Of a stretch of 64,000 bases of DNA, positions 25,915 to 33,399 are shown one piece after another. The notes beneath the pieces were generated by a model. It made no database searches. It had not been told where the DNA came from and worked only from the letters and a program-made list of their open reading frames with translations. Made by a program: the position numbers and the translations under genes. Source of the stretch: Noviherbaspirillum sp. L7-7A (GTDB taxonomy: Bacteria; Pseudomonadota; Gammaproteobacteria; Burkholderiales; Burkholderiaceae_D); assembly GCF_019052805.1 (NCBI RefSeq), contig NZ_JAHQRJ010000001.1:2232001-2296000 (forward strand). The letters are read 5' to 3'. How positions within the stretch are numbered: the stretch's first letter is position 1; each line of letters starts with the position of its first letter.

Positions 25915-26739
25915 TTACTCCATTTCGCTTTCATGCCAGCGCGACAGCGCCAGCCGCGACAGCGTCACCATCAGGCCAAACAGCAGCACGCCGGTGACGG
26001 TAATCATCAGGAGCGCCGCAAACAGCCGCGGTATGTTGAGCTCGAAGCCGGCCTGCAGGATCTGGTAGGCAAGGCCGGTGCCGCTGCCGCCGGTGCCGGC
26101 GACGAACTCGGCCACCACCGCCCCGATCAGCGCCAGGCCGGAGGAGATCCGCAGGCCGCCGAAGAAGCTGGGCAAGGCGCTCGGAATGCGCAGCCGCACC
26201 AGCGTCTGCCAGCGGGTGGCGCGGTTGAGCCTGAACAGGTTCAGCAGGCCGGGGTTGACGCTGCGCAGGCCGAGCACGGTATTGGAAATGATGGGGAACA
26301 GGGCCATCATCGTGGCGCAAATGGTCAGCGCCGGAAGCGGCGTCTTGACCCAGATGATGATCAGCGGCGCGATGGCCACGATGGGCGTGACCTGCAGCAG
26401 GATCGCATACGGAAACAGGCTGGCTTCCAGCAGCCGGTTCTGCACGAACAGGAAGGCGGCCGCCACGCCCAGCACCACCGCCAGCGCGAAGGCCAGGAAG
26501 GTGATGCGCAGCGTGACCAGCAGCGCGCCGAACAGCAGCGGCCAGTCCGCCACTAGCGTCCTGAAGATGGCCGATGGCGTTGGCACCAGGTAGACCGGCA
26601 CCTCGAAGGCGGTGCACAGCGCCTGCCACAGCAGCAGCAACAGCGCGCCCACGACCAGCGGCGCGACGATGCGCTGCGCATGCGGATTGGCCAGCAGGGG
26701 CCGGCGCGCCGGGACGGGCGCGGAAGATGGGGATGTCAT
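25915..26739 (-). CDS. ABC transporter permease (SsuC/TauC type)
   Basis: Integral membrane subunit of a small-molecule importer, about 274 residues and six helices. The permease-ATPase coupling motif EFVAGTGGSGTGLAYQI lies near residue 211. The ATG at 26739 is chosen because a GGAG stands 6 bases upstream; an ATG four codons earlier at 26751 lacks one. The reading frame stays open further upstream but there it only shadows the ATPase gene. It belongs with the ATPase (26754-27578) and the NMT1-type binding protein (28724-29716). Confidence 0.92.
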   Translation of the reverse strand: MTSPSSAPVPARRPLLANPHAQRIVAPLVVGALLLLLWQALCTAFEVPVYLVPTPSAIFRTLVADWPLLFGALLVTLRITFLAFALAVVLGVAAAFLFVQNRLLEASLFPYAILLQVTPIVAIAPLIIIWVKTPLPALTICATMMALFPIISNTVLGLRSVNPGLLNLFRLNRATRWQTLVRLRIPSALPSFFGGLRISSGLALIGAVVAEFVAGTGGSGTGLAYQILQAGFELNIPRLFAALLMITVTGVLLFGLMVTLSRLALSRWHESEME

Positions 26740-26753
26740 CGCGGTCTCCATGG

Positions 26754-27578
26754 TCAGAGCTGGTTGGCTTCGACCAGCAGCGCCGACAGCTGCTGGCAAT
26801 AGCCCAGGAATTGCGGCGACACGCGGAACGCCTCGTCGCGCACCAGCGGCCCGTCGATCGGCACCTCGGCGATCACGCGGCCCGGACGCGCCGCCATCAC
26901 CACCACCTTGCTCGACAGGTACACCGCCTCGTAGATGCTGTGGGTGACGAACACGACGGTGATATCGCGCTCGGCCCACAGGCGGCGCAGATCGGCATCG
27001 AGCTTGTTGCGGGTGAACTCGTCCAGGGCGCCGAAGGGTTCGTCCATCAGCAGCAGATTGGGCCGGGTTGCCAGCGCGCGGGCAATCGAGGCGCGCATCT
27101 GCATCCCGCCGGACAGTTCGCGCGGATAGGACTTGCCGAACTTGGCCAGACCCACCAGCTCCAGTGCCTCGTCCACGCGCGCCGTGCTGTCGGCGCGCGG
27201 CACGCCGGCCAGGTCCAGCGGCAGCCGGACATTGTCTTCCACCCTCGCCCAGGGCATCAGCGTGGCTTCCTGGAACACCATGGCCAGCGTGCGGCCCGGC
27301 GTATTCACGGTGGCCATGCTGCCGCCCCACCAGCGTATCTGGCCGGCCGACGGCGTCTCCAGGCCGGCATACATCTTCAGAAGCGTGCTCTTGCCGCAGC
27401 CGGACGGGCCCAGCAGCGACACGAATTCGCCACGCCGTATTTTCAGGCGCACCCGGTCCAGCGCATGGGTGCCGTTCGGATAAGTCTTCTCGACCTGGTT
27501 GGCCAGCAGCAGCACATCGTCGTCCATGCTGTCGGCCCTGGGCGCCGTGGCGACGCCGGAGATGTCTTCACGCTTCAT
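26754..27578 (-). CDS. ABC transporter ATP-binding protein (SsuB/TauB type)
   Basis: ATPase subunit of 274 residues. Walker A is GPSGCGKST at 57-65, the signature is LSGGMQMR near 156, and Walker B is LLLMDEPFGALD near 174, followed by the switch histidine in FVTHSIYEA. It lies 9 bases from the Rieske gene stop and 14 bases from the permease start. The family imports sulfonates, nitrate, taurine, pyrimidine precursors or aromatic acids; the bound Rieske gene suggests an aromatic or heterocyclic compound. Confidence 0.93.
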   Translation of the reverse strand: MKREDISGVATAPRADSMDDDVLLLANQVEKTYPNGTHALDRVRLKIRRGEFVSLLGPSGCGKSTLLKMYAGLETPSAGQIRWWGGSMATVNTPGRTLAMVFQEATLMPWARVEDNVRLPLDLAGVPRADSTARVDEALELVGLAKFGKSYPRELSGGMQMRASIARALATRPNLLLMDEPFGALDEFTRNKLDADLRRLWAERDITVVFVTHSIYEAVYLSSKVVVMAARPGRVIAEVPIDGPLVRDEAFRVSPQFLGYCQQLSALLVEANQL

Positions 27579-27587
27579 GCCTGCCTC

Positions 27588-28640
27588 CTAGGACTGCCTG
27601 ACCGGTATCTGGGTCGACACGCGGAACACTTCCTCTTCGCCTTCGCGCTGCAGCAGCTCCAGCAGCATCTTGCGCATCAGCAGGCCCGGCTTGTCCGACT
27701 CCATGTGGAATTCCTGGCGCCGGCGGGTATCCATGCAGGCATCGGGATCGGTCGCTTCAAGGATCTCGCGGTCCTCGTCCGTGATCGGACGGTCCCAATC
27801 GATGAGCTCCTGGGTCGGGCAGTCTTCCTCGCTGTCGTTGCGGTACAGCCATTGCGCCAGCATCATGGTGTCGTCATCGATCGGCGTGGCGCAGTTGTAG
27901 ATGATGTGATGGCGGCCCGACGCCGGGTACACGCAGCCGAAGCGGCGCGAGAACGGCATGAACCAGCGGTTGACCAGATGGCGCTCGGTCACAGGCTCGG
28001 TGGTGCCGGTGATGCGGTGGCTCTGCTCGGGATTGCGGATCGGCACATGGGTCTCGGCCTCGAAGCCCCACTCGTTCGGCCGGAACTCGTATTTCGATGG
28101 CAGCGGCTTGTCGATCATCCCGAAATTGGCCTTGTGCACAAAGCTGAAATGGGAATTGTCGAAGGAGTTCTCCATCATGCGGAACGGGCTGGTGTTCCAC
28201 TTCTGGTAGAACTGGTGGATGCGGCGGTAGGCCGGATCGCCCTCTTCCGGGAAGTGGGGTATCGGCTGCAGCGGCTCGTCCAGCGCGACCCAGGCATAGC
28301 CGTACTTTTCCTCGCAGCGATAGGACGGCACGCAGGCGCCGCGCGGTATGTTGCCGTCGGGGTTCTGCGGAATGCGCACGCAGGCGCCTTCGCCGTTATA
28401 GGTCCAGCCGTGGTAGCCGCAGACGATATTGCCGTGTTCGACAAAGCCCTTGGAGAGTTTCGCGGTGCGGTGGCAGCAGCGGTCCTTCAGCGCGGCCGGC
28501 TTGCCGTCTTCCTTCAGGAACAGCACGATATCCTCGCCCATCAGCCGGAATGGCCTGGGGCCATCCTGCAGGTGCGCAACCGGCATGATCGCGTACCAGA
28601 ATTTCCTGAGCACTTTCTGCTTGGTGGTCAACATCTTCAT
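27588..28640 (-). CDS. Rieske non-heme iron oxygenase, alpha subunit
   Basis: Oxygenase component of 350 residues that inserts oxygen into or demethylates an aromatic or heterocyclic substrate. The Rieske cluster ligands lie in CCHRTAKLSKG near residue 56 and CGYHGWTYN near 74. The mononuclear iron ligands lie in ENSFDNSHFSFVH near 156-168 (pattern DxxHxxxxH). Length and lack of a beta subunit fit the phthalate dioxygenase/vanillate demethylase class. No reductase gene is nearby, so electrons must come from an unlinked reductase. The start could be 28640 or 28634; the AGGAG is only 2 bases from the first and 8 from the second. Confidence 0.9.
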   Translation of the reverse strand: MKMLTTKQKVLRKFWYAIMPVAHLQDGPRPFRLMGEDIVLFLKEDGKPAALKDRCCHRTAKLSKGFVEHGNIVCGYHGWTYNGEGACVRIPQNPDGNIPRGACVPSYRCEEKYGYAWVALDEPLQPIPHFPEEGDPAYRRIHQFYQKWNTSPFRMMENSFDNSHFSFVHKANFGMIDKPLPSKYEFRPNEWGFEAETHVPIRNPEQSHRITGTTEPVTERHLVNRWFMPFSRRFGCVYPASGRHHIIYNCATPIDDDTMMLAQWLYRNDSEEDCPTQELIDWDRPITDEDREILEATDPDACMDTRRRQEFHMESDKPGLLMRKMLLELLQREGEEEVFRVSTQIPVRQS

Positions 28641-28723
28641 CACTCCTCTTGCTGGCGGGCCCTGCCCGCCCCGGCCGGCGCGCCGTTGTTGGTCGCCTTC
28701 GCCGGACTAATGCAGCTACATCA

Positions 28724-29716
28724 TTACGGCATGACCTTCAGGTCTTTCACGAACTGGGTGGTATAGGCCTTCTTCCAGTCGGCCTCGGCCTTGAGCAGGC
28801 CGGCCTCCACCATGAAGTCATAGGTCTTCTTCCAGCGCGCGTCCGACATCGTGCCTATGCCCTGCTTCGACGCATCGCCGCCGCCCACGAAGTTGTATTC
28901 CTTGAGCTTCTCCATTGCGAAGGCGAGCTGGTCATCCTTCATGTTCGGGTTTTCCTGCTTGATCAGGACGTTGGCCGCGGCCGGGTCGGCCATATAGCTC
29001 TTCCAGCCTTCCATGCTGGCTTTCACGAAGCGTGCCACCACATCCGGCTTGTCCTGCACCGTCTTGTTCATGGTGACGATGGTGGTGCCATAAGGCGGAT
29101 AGCCGTCATTGGCGAACAGGAAGAACTTCGACTTCACGCCGGCCTTCATTGCCTGGAAGGGTTCGGACGATGGATAGGCCTGCTGCGCGGTATTGGCGTC
29201 GGCCATGAAGGGCTGCAGGTTGAAGGTGTAAGGGCGCGATTGCGCATCGGTCAGGCTGTAGCGGCTCTTGAGCCACGGCCACCAGGTGGTGCGGCCCGAG
29301 GTCGACACCAGCACGGTCTTGTTGTTCTTCAGGTCGGCCAGGCCATTGACGTCGTCATGGGTCAGCATGCCCTGCAGATCGGTCTGAAACGATGCGGCGA
29401 CGGTGGTCACCGGCAGGCCCTGCTCCACGCTCTTCAGCACTTGCAGGTCATAGCCCATCAGGAAATCGGCCTGGCCGCTGGTGAGCAGCTGCATGCCATT
29501 GACCTGGGGACCGCCCATCTTGATGGTTACATCGAGTCCATGCTTCTGATAGATGCCCTTGGCCAGCGCCTGGTAAAAGCCGCCGTGCTCGGCTTGCGCA
29601 TACCAGGACGTCAGGAAGGTCACCTTGTCGGCAGCGAGGGCGCTTGCGGCGGTAAGCGTCAGCAGCAGGCCACAGGCGGCATGCCGCAGCCGACGGAATG
29701 AGGGCGTCGTAGTCAT
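28724..29716 (-). CDS. ABC transporter substrate-binding protein, NMT1/THI5-like
   Basis: Periplasmic binding protein of 330 residues with a signal peptide (residues 1-28, ending ASALA before ADKVTF). The start of the mature chain, VTFLTSWYAQAEHGGFYQAL, is the hallmark of the NMT1/SsuA-like family, in which the bound ligand is a small nitrogen- or sulfur-containing molecule. It is the first gene of the operon, 84 bases ahead of the Rieske gene. Confidence 0.92.
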   Translation of the reverse strand: MTTTPSFRRLRHAACGLLLTLTAASALAADKVTFLTSWYAQAEHGGFYQALAKGIYQKHGLDVTIKMGGPQVNGMQLLTSGQADFLMGYDLQVLKSVEQGLPVTTVAASFQTDLQGMLTHDDVNGLADLKNNKTVLVSTSGRTTWWPWLKSRYSLTDAQSRPYTFNLQPFMADANTAQQAYPSSEPFQAMKAGVKSKFFLFANDGYPPYGTTIVTMNKTVQDKPDVVARFVKASMEGWKSYMADPAAANVLIKQENPNMKDDQLAFAMEKLKEYNFVGGGDASKQGIGTMSDARWKKTYDFMVEAGLLKAEADWKKAYTTQFVKDLKVMP

Positions 29717-30032
29717 GTTGATGTTTTCTTTCTGAGAAGGGGCAAGGAAGAAAAGCCGCAGCCATGTGGCCGGGCGGGACGTGCGGAAAAGGGTGTCACA
29801 GCATTCATTGCATCTCTCTCTTGAATTCAGGATGGCCCGATATCAAGCGCCCACCAGCGATGGACGCGCGGATCTCTCCGCAAGAGCAATGCCCCGCATT
29901 CCAGAGGCTGGAACGCTAGCCGCTTCTACCCTGCCTTTGCCGTTGCAAGGGCTGTGCCAGGGGAATGGAGGGGGATTTAGGGGCGTGATGCACGGTTGTG
30001 GAGCGGTATGCACCGTGGTGGGACGGGAGGAG
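29717..30032. other. Upstream region of the ABC-Rieske operon, no gene seen
   Basis: The segment contains the leftward promoter region of the operon ending at 25010. I see no convincing coding frame. Its right edge leads directly into the hexamer repeats of the long palindromic element. Confidence 0.4.
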
Positions 30033-30058
30033 CCGTTGCCGTTGCCGTTGCCGTTGCT
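30033..30058. repeat. GTTGCC hexamer run flanking palindromic element copy 1
   Basis: Three perfect GTTGCC units and a fourth variant GTTGCT. The same hexamer forms a 22-unit array beside copy 2 (48347-48478), and its complement lies on the far side of copy 2 (49131-49154). Confidence 0.85.
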
Positions 30059-30083
30059 TTTGAAGTAGCCGTTGCCGTTAAGT

Positions 30084-30698
30084 CCCGTTGAGCGCGCCGT
30101 GACGGCGATGCCTGAAGCGGATAAGGTGCGGCGTCTGTCTGAGCGAAGCGCAGCGTAGCGAGTTTAGCCGCGCCCCGCTTCAGGCGTCGCCGGCACGGGG
30201 ACCACGCGCAGCGGGGCGCGATCACCGGGTCGCCTTTTCTTGCCTACTTCTTTTGGCGAAGCAAAAGAAGTAGGTCGCCTGCCGGGGCGAACACCCGGCC
30301 TGGTCATGACGACAGTGCAGTGGGCTTGTTTCACCCGGCGTAAAGACGTCACTGCGAAGCAGCAGTTGCCTTTGACGTTTGCAGTTCGCAGTTTGCTTAG
30401 AAACGTCAACGTCAACGTCAACGTCGACAGTGCTGCCCGTGCCTTGCCGGGTGACGCAACACCGCTGCACTGCCGTGGAGACAAGCCGGGAGTCCGTCCC
30501 GGCGGCCGGGTTACTTTTTTGCTCCGCCAAAAAAGTAACCAAAAAAGGCGGCCCCGGTGATCGCGCCCCGCTGCGCGGGGTGCCCGTGGCAGCGGTACCC
30601 GGAGCGGGGCGCGGCTAAACTCGCTACGCTCCGCTTCGCTCAGACAGACGCCGCACCTTATCCGCTCCGGGCACCGCTGACACGGCGCGCTCAACGGG
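30084..30698. repeat. Long nested palindromic element, copy 1 (615 bp)
   Basis: The ends are a perfect 15-base inverted repeat (CCCGTTGAGCGCGCC and its complement). Inside, each arm of about 215 bases repeats the other in inverted orientation with differences. Each arm also carries its own hairpins in the same order: 30243-30274 (CCTACTTCTTTTG stem) in the left arm and 30509-30540 (GGTTACTTTTTTG stem) in the right arm. These two stems differ in sequence but each is perfectly paired. The middle contains CGTCAA hexamers at 30404-30427. A second copy is at 48511-49121. Open frames through it are low-quality and mirrored on both strands, so I call it non-coding. Confidence 0.85.
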
Positions 30699-30787
30699 AG
30701 TTGAAAAGCAGCTGCAACTGCAACTCTCCGTGGCATGACATCTGTCCGGAAGATCGTCTCCGCCAACGCCTCCCGTGATACGCCACA

Positions 30788-32311
30788 TCAATGCCCGCCA
30801 GGCCCGGCCAGCACCGTATCCGGCAGCCGCCACGCAAACAGAAACGAGAAGCACGACAGGGCCGCGCTGATAAAGAAGATATGGCTGAACGACTGGCTGA
30901 CCGCCGCCGCCACCCGCAGGCGCTCGTCGCCGGACAGCCTCGCCAGCGCGCCGCCGACCAGGTCCTTCATCATTTCGCCGCCGCCCACCGTGCCCGCCAG
31001 GTCCGGCGCGCTGGCCTGCAGCGCCGACAGCAGCATCGCCGTCAGCACCGCCACGCTGATGGCCGCGCCCAGCGAACGCGAGAAGGCCGCGGTGGCCGTG
31101 GCCACGCCGATGTCGCGTCGCGCCACCGCGCTTTGCACCGCCACCAGCGCGGTCGGAAACTGCAGGCCGATGCCCACGCCGATGGCCACCATCAGCACGC
31201 CGCCGAGCAGGTACCGTTCCGGCCCGAGCAGGCCCAGGCCGGCGATGCCAAAGGGCACGATGGCCGCGCCAATGCGCTGCAGCGGCCGGAAGCGGCCGGT
31301 GCGCGCCATCAGCTGGCCGCCGGTGTAGGCGCCCAGCGGAATGGCCAGCGTCAGCGGCACCAGCTGCAGCGCCGCGCCGTCGGCGCCGCTGCCGGTCAGC
31401 ATCTGCAGGCGCAGCGGGATCAGCACCGACAGCGAGACCACCTGCGCGAAGGCAATAAACAGGATGCCGCAGCACAGCACCACCGTGGGAATGCGAAACA
31501 GATAGAGCGGCAGGATGGGCTCGGCGGCCAGCGCCTGCTGGCGCAGGAAGACGGCCAGCACGGCCAGCGCGCCGCCGAACAGCGCCAGGTTGCGCGTTTC
31601 GTCCCAGGACACGCCCTGGCCGATGCGGGTGATGCCAACCAGCAGCGCGGTCAGGCCGACCGACAGCAGCAGCGCGCCGAGATAATCGATGCGGCGCTCC
31701 ACCCGCGGTGGCGACAGCGTGGCCAGCGCCCGGCGCGATACCAAGAATGCCGCCAGGCCGAGCGGCAGGTTGATCCAGAACACCCAGCGCCAAGACAGGT
31801 AGTGCGTAAGCAGCCCGCCCAGCAGCGGCCCGGCGACGCTGGCCACCGCATAGGTGCCGCTGACGTAGCCCTGGTAGCGGCCGCGTTCGCGTGGCGACAC
31901 CACGTCGGCGATGATGCCCTGCGAGATCGAGATCAGGCCGCCGCCGCCTATGCCCTGCAGCACACGCCCTATCACCAGCATCGCCATCGAGGTCGACAGC
32001 GCACACACGACCGAAGCCGCCAGGAAGATGCCGATCGACACCGACAGCATCAGCCGCCGGCCGTAGAGGTCGCCAAGCTTGCCGTAGATCGGCGTGATCA
32101 CCGCCACCGCCACAAGGTAGCCCGATACCACCCAGGCCAGCCAGGCAAAGCCGCCCAGCTCGGCCGACAGCACCGGCAGGGCAACCGAGATGATGGTCTG
32201 GTCCAGCGCGCCCATCAGGATGGCGAGCAGCACGCCAATGATGATGGAGCGGACCTGGGCATGGGTGAAGGCGGGGCGTTCGGCTGCGGCGGGCTGGGAC
32301 AGATCGGTCAT
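30788..32311 (-). CDS. DHA2-family MFS exporter (EmrB/QacA type)
   Basis: Proton-driven drug exporter with 14 predicted transmembrane helices, 507 residues. The first helix holds ILMGALDQTIISVALPVL, typical of DHA2 proteins, and the loop motif GKLGDLYGRRLML follows near residue 72. An in-frame upstream extension to 32428 is rejected because homology starts at MTDLSQPAAAERP. It is unlinked to an HlyD partner here, unlike the exporter at 14649, so it may work alone in the inner membrane. Confidence 0.9.
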   Translation of the reverse strand: MTDLSQPAAAERPAFTHAQVRSIIIGVLLAILMGALDQTIISVALPVLSAELGGFAWLAWVVSGYLVAVAVITPIYGKLGDLYGRRLMLSVSIGIFLAASVVCALSTSMAMLVIGRVLQGIGGGGLISISQGIIADVVSPRERGRYQGYVSGTYAVASVAGPLLGGLLTHYLSWRWVFWINLPLGLAAFLVSRRALATLSPPRVERRIDYLGALLLSVGLTALLVGITRIGQGVSWDETRNLALFGGALAVLAVFLRQQALAAEPILPLYLFRIPTVVLCCGILFIAFAQVVSLSVLIPLRLQMLTGSGADGAALQLVPLTLAIPLGAYTGGQLMARTGRFRPLQRIGAAIVPFGIAGLGLLGPERYLLGGVLMVAIGVGIGLQFPTALVAVQSAVARRDIGVATATAAFSRSLGAAISVAVLTAMLLSALQASAPDLAGTVGGGEMMKDLVGGALARLSGDERLRVAAAVSQSFSHIFFISAALSCFSFLFAWRLPDTVLAGPGGH

Positions 32312-32517
32312 GATGCGTGGATGGCGGACGCGGGTTGCATGGCGAGGCGGCAAGTATCGCAGATTGATGCGGCTGGCGTATTGCGCAGGGCTGCACGGTC
32401 TCCCTCCCTTTGCAGCAACGTTTGTCATTCCTACATTGTTTTCAGAAATTGTCCTATGGCGCCCCGGGCTGCCCTGCCCTAGCCTGAAATGGGGCAGAGT
32501 AGAACAAGGAGAACGCC

Positions 32518-33399
32518 ATGCAGAGAAGCCTTTGGAAAGGCGCGATCAGCTTCGGCCTGGTTCACATCCCGGTGCAGATGTTTTCCGCCGAAGACCGTGG
32601 CCACGAACTCGATCTCACCATGCTGGACAAGCGGGACTTCGCGCCGATCGGCTACAAGCGGATCAACAAGGACACCGGCAAGGAAGTCGAGTGGGACGAC
32701 ATCGTCAAGGGCTACGAATACGAGAAGGACCATTTCGTCGTGCTGTCGCCGGAAGACCTGCGGCGCGCCAATGTCGAAGCCACCCAGACGGTGGACATCA
32801 TGACCTTCGTCGATGCGGCCGAGGTGCCGGTGGTGTATTTCGAGCATCCCTATTACCTGACGCCCGACAAGGGCGGCGAAAAGGTCTATGCACTGCTGCG
32901 GGAGGCGCTGGCCCGTTCCGGCATGATGGGCATTGCCCAGGTGGTGATACGCGCCCGCCAGCACCTGGTCGCGCTGCTGCCCATGGGCGACATGATCGTG
33001 ATGAACACGCTGCGCTACAACGACGAGATCCGCGCAATCGACGACTTCGAACTGCCGCGCAGCAATAGCCGGAAGCTGGCCCTGCAGGAAAAGGAAATCG
33101 AGATGGCGCTGGCCCTGGTCAAGGGCATGGCCGGCGATTTCGAGCCCGAGCAATATCACGACACCTACCGCGAAGACGTGCTGGCGCTGGTGCAGCGCAA
33201 GATCAAGGCCAACCAGACCAGGCTCATCACGCCGTCCGAAGAGGAAGAGGAAGCGCCGGCCCGTGGCGACAATATCGTGGACCTGATGGCGCTGCTGCGG
33301 GAAAGCGTCAACAGCCGCGGCAAGGCGCCTGCGAAGAAGGGGCCCGCCAAGAAGGCGGCAAACCATGAACCCGCCAGGAAAACCCGGGCCCGCGCATGA
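32518..33399 (+). CDS. ku: Ku protein, non-homologous end joining
   Basis: DNA-end-binding homodimer that recruits LigD to double-strand breaks. The 293-residue protein has the bacterial Ku core from residue 3 (RSLWKGAISFGLVHIPVQMF) and ends in a basic, Lys/Ala/Pro-rich tail (KAPAKKGPAKKAA near 273) that helps DNA binding. AAGGAG stands 7 bases before the ATG. The stop overlaps the ligD start by 4 bases, giving translational coupling of the two NHEJ proteins. Confidence 0.96.
   Translation: MQRSLWKGAISFGLVHIPVQMFSAEDRGHELDLTMLDKRDFAPIGYKRINKDTGKEVEWDDIVKGYEYEKDHFVVLSPEDLRRANVEATQTVDIMTFVDAAEVPVVYFEHPYYLTPDKGGEKVYALLREALARSGMMGIAQVVIRARQHLVALLPMGDMIVMNTLRYNDEIRAIDDFELPRSNSRKLALQEKEIEMALALVKGMAGDFEPEQYHDTYREDVLALVQRKIKANQTRLITPSEEEEEAPARGDNIVDLMALLRESVNSRGKAPAKKGPAKKAANHEPARKTRARA

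Noticed and set aside
26574-28766. 730-residue plus-strand frame across the ABC-Rieske operon
   Set aside because: It runs antisense to three well-supported genes and has shadow-type composition.
30240-30560. Open frames inside the long palindromic element (also 48649-49041)
   Set aside because: They exist on both strands as mirror images because of the inverted arms, lack ribosome binding sites, and change frame between the two copies.
30033-30720. Insertion sequence or transposon
   Set aside because: The element has inverted ends, but no transposase frame and no target duplication were seen.
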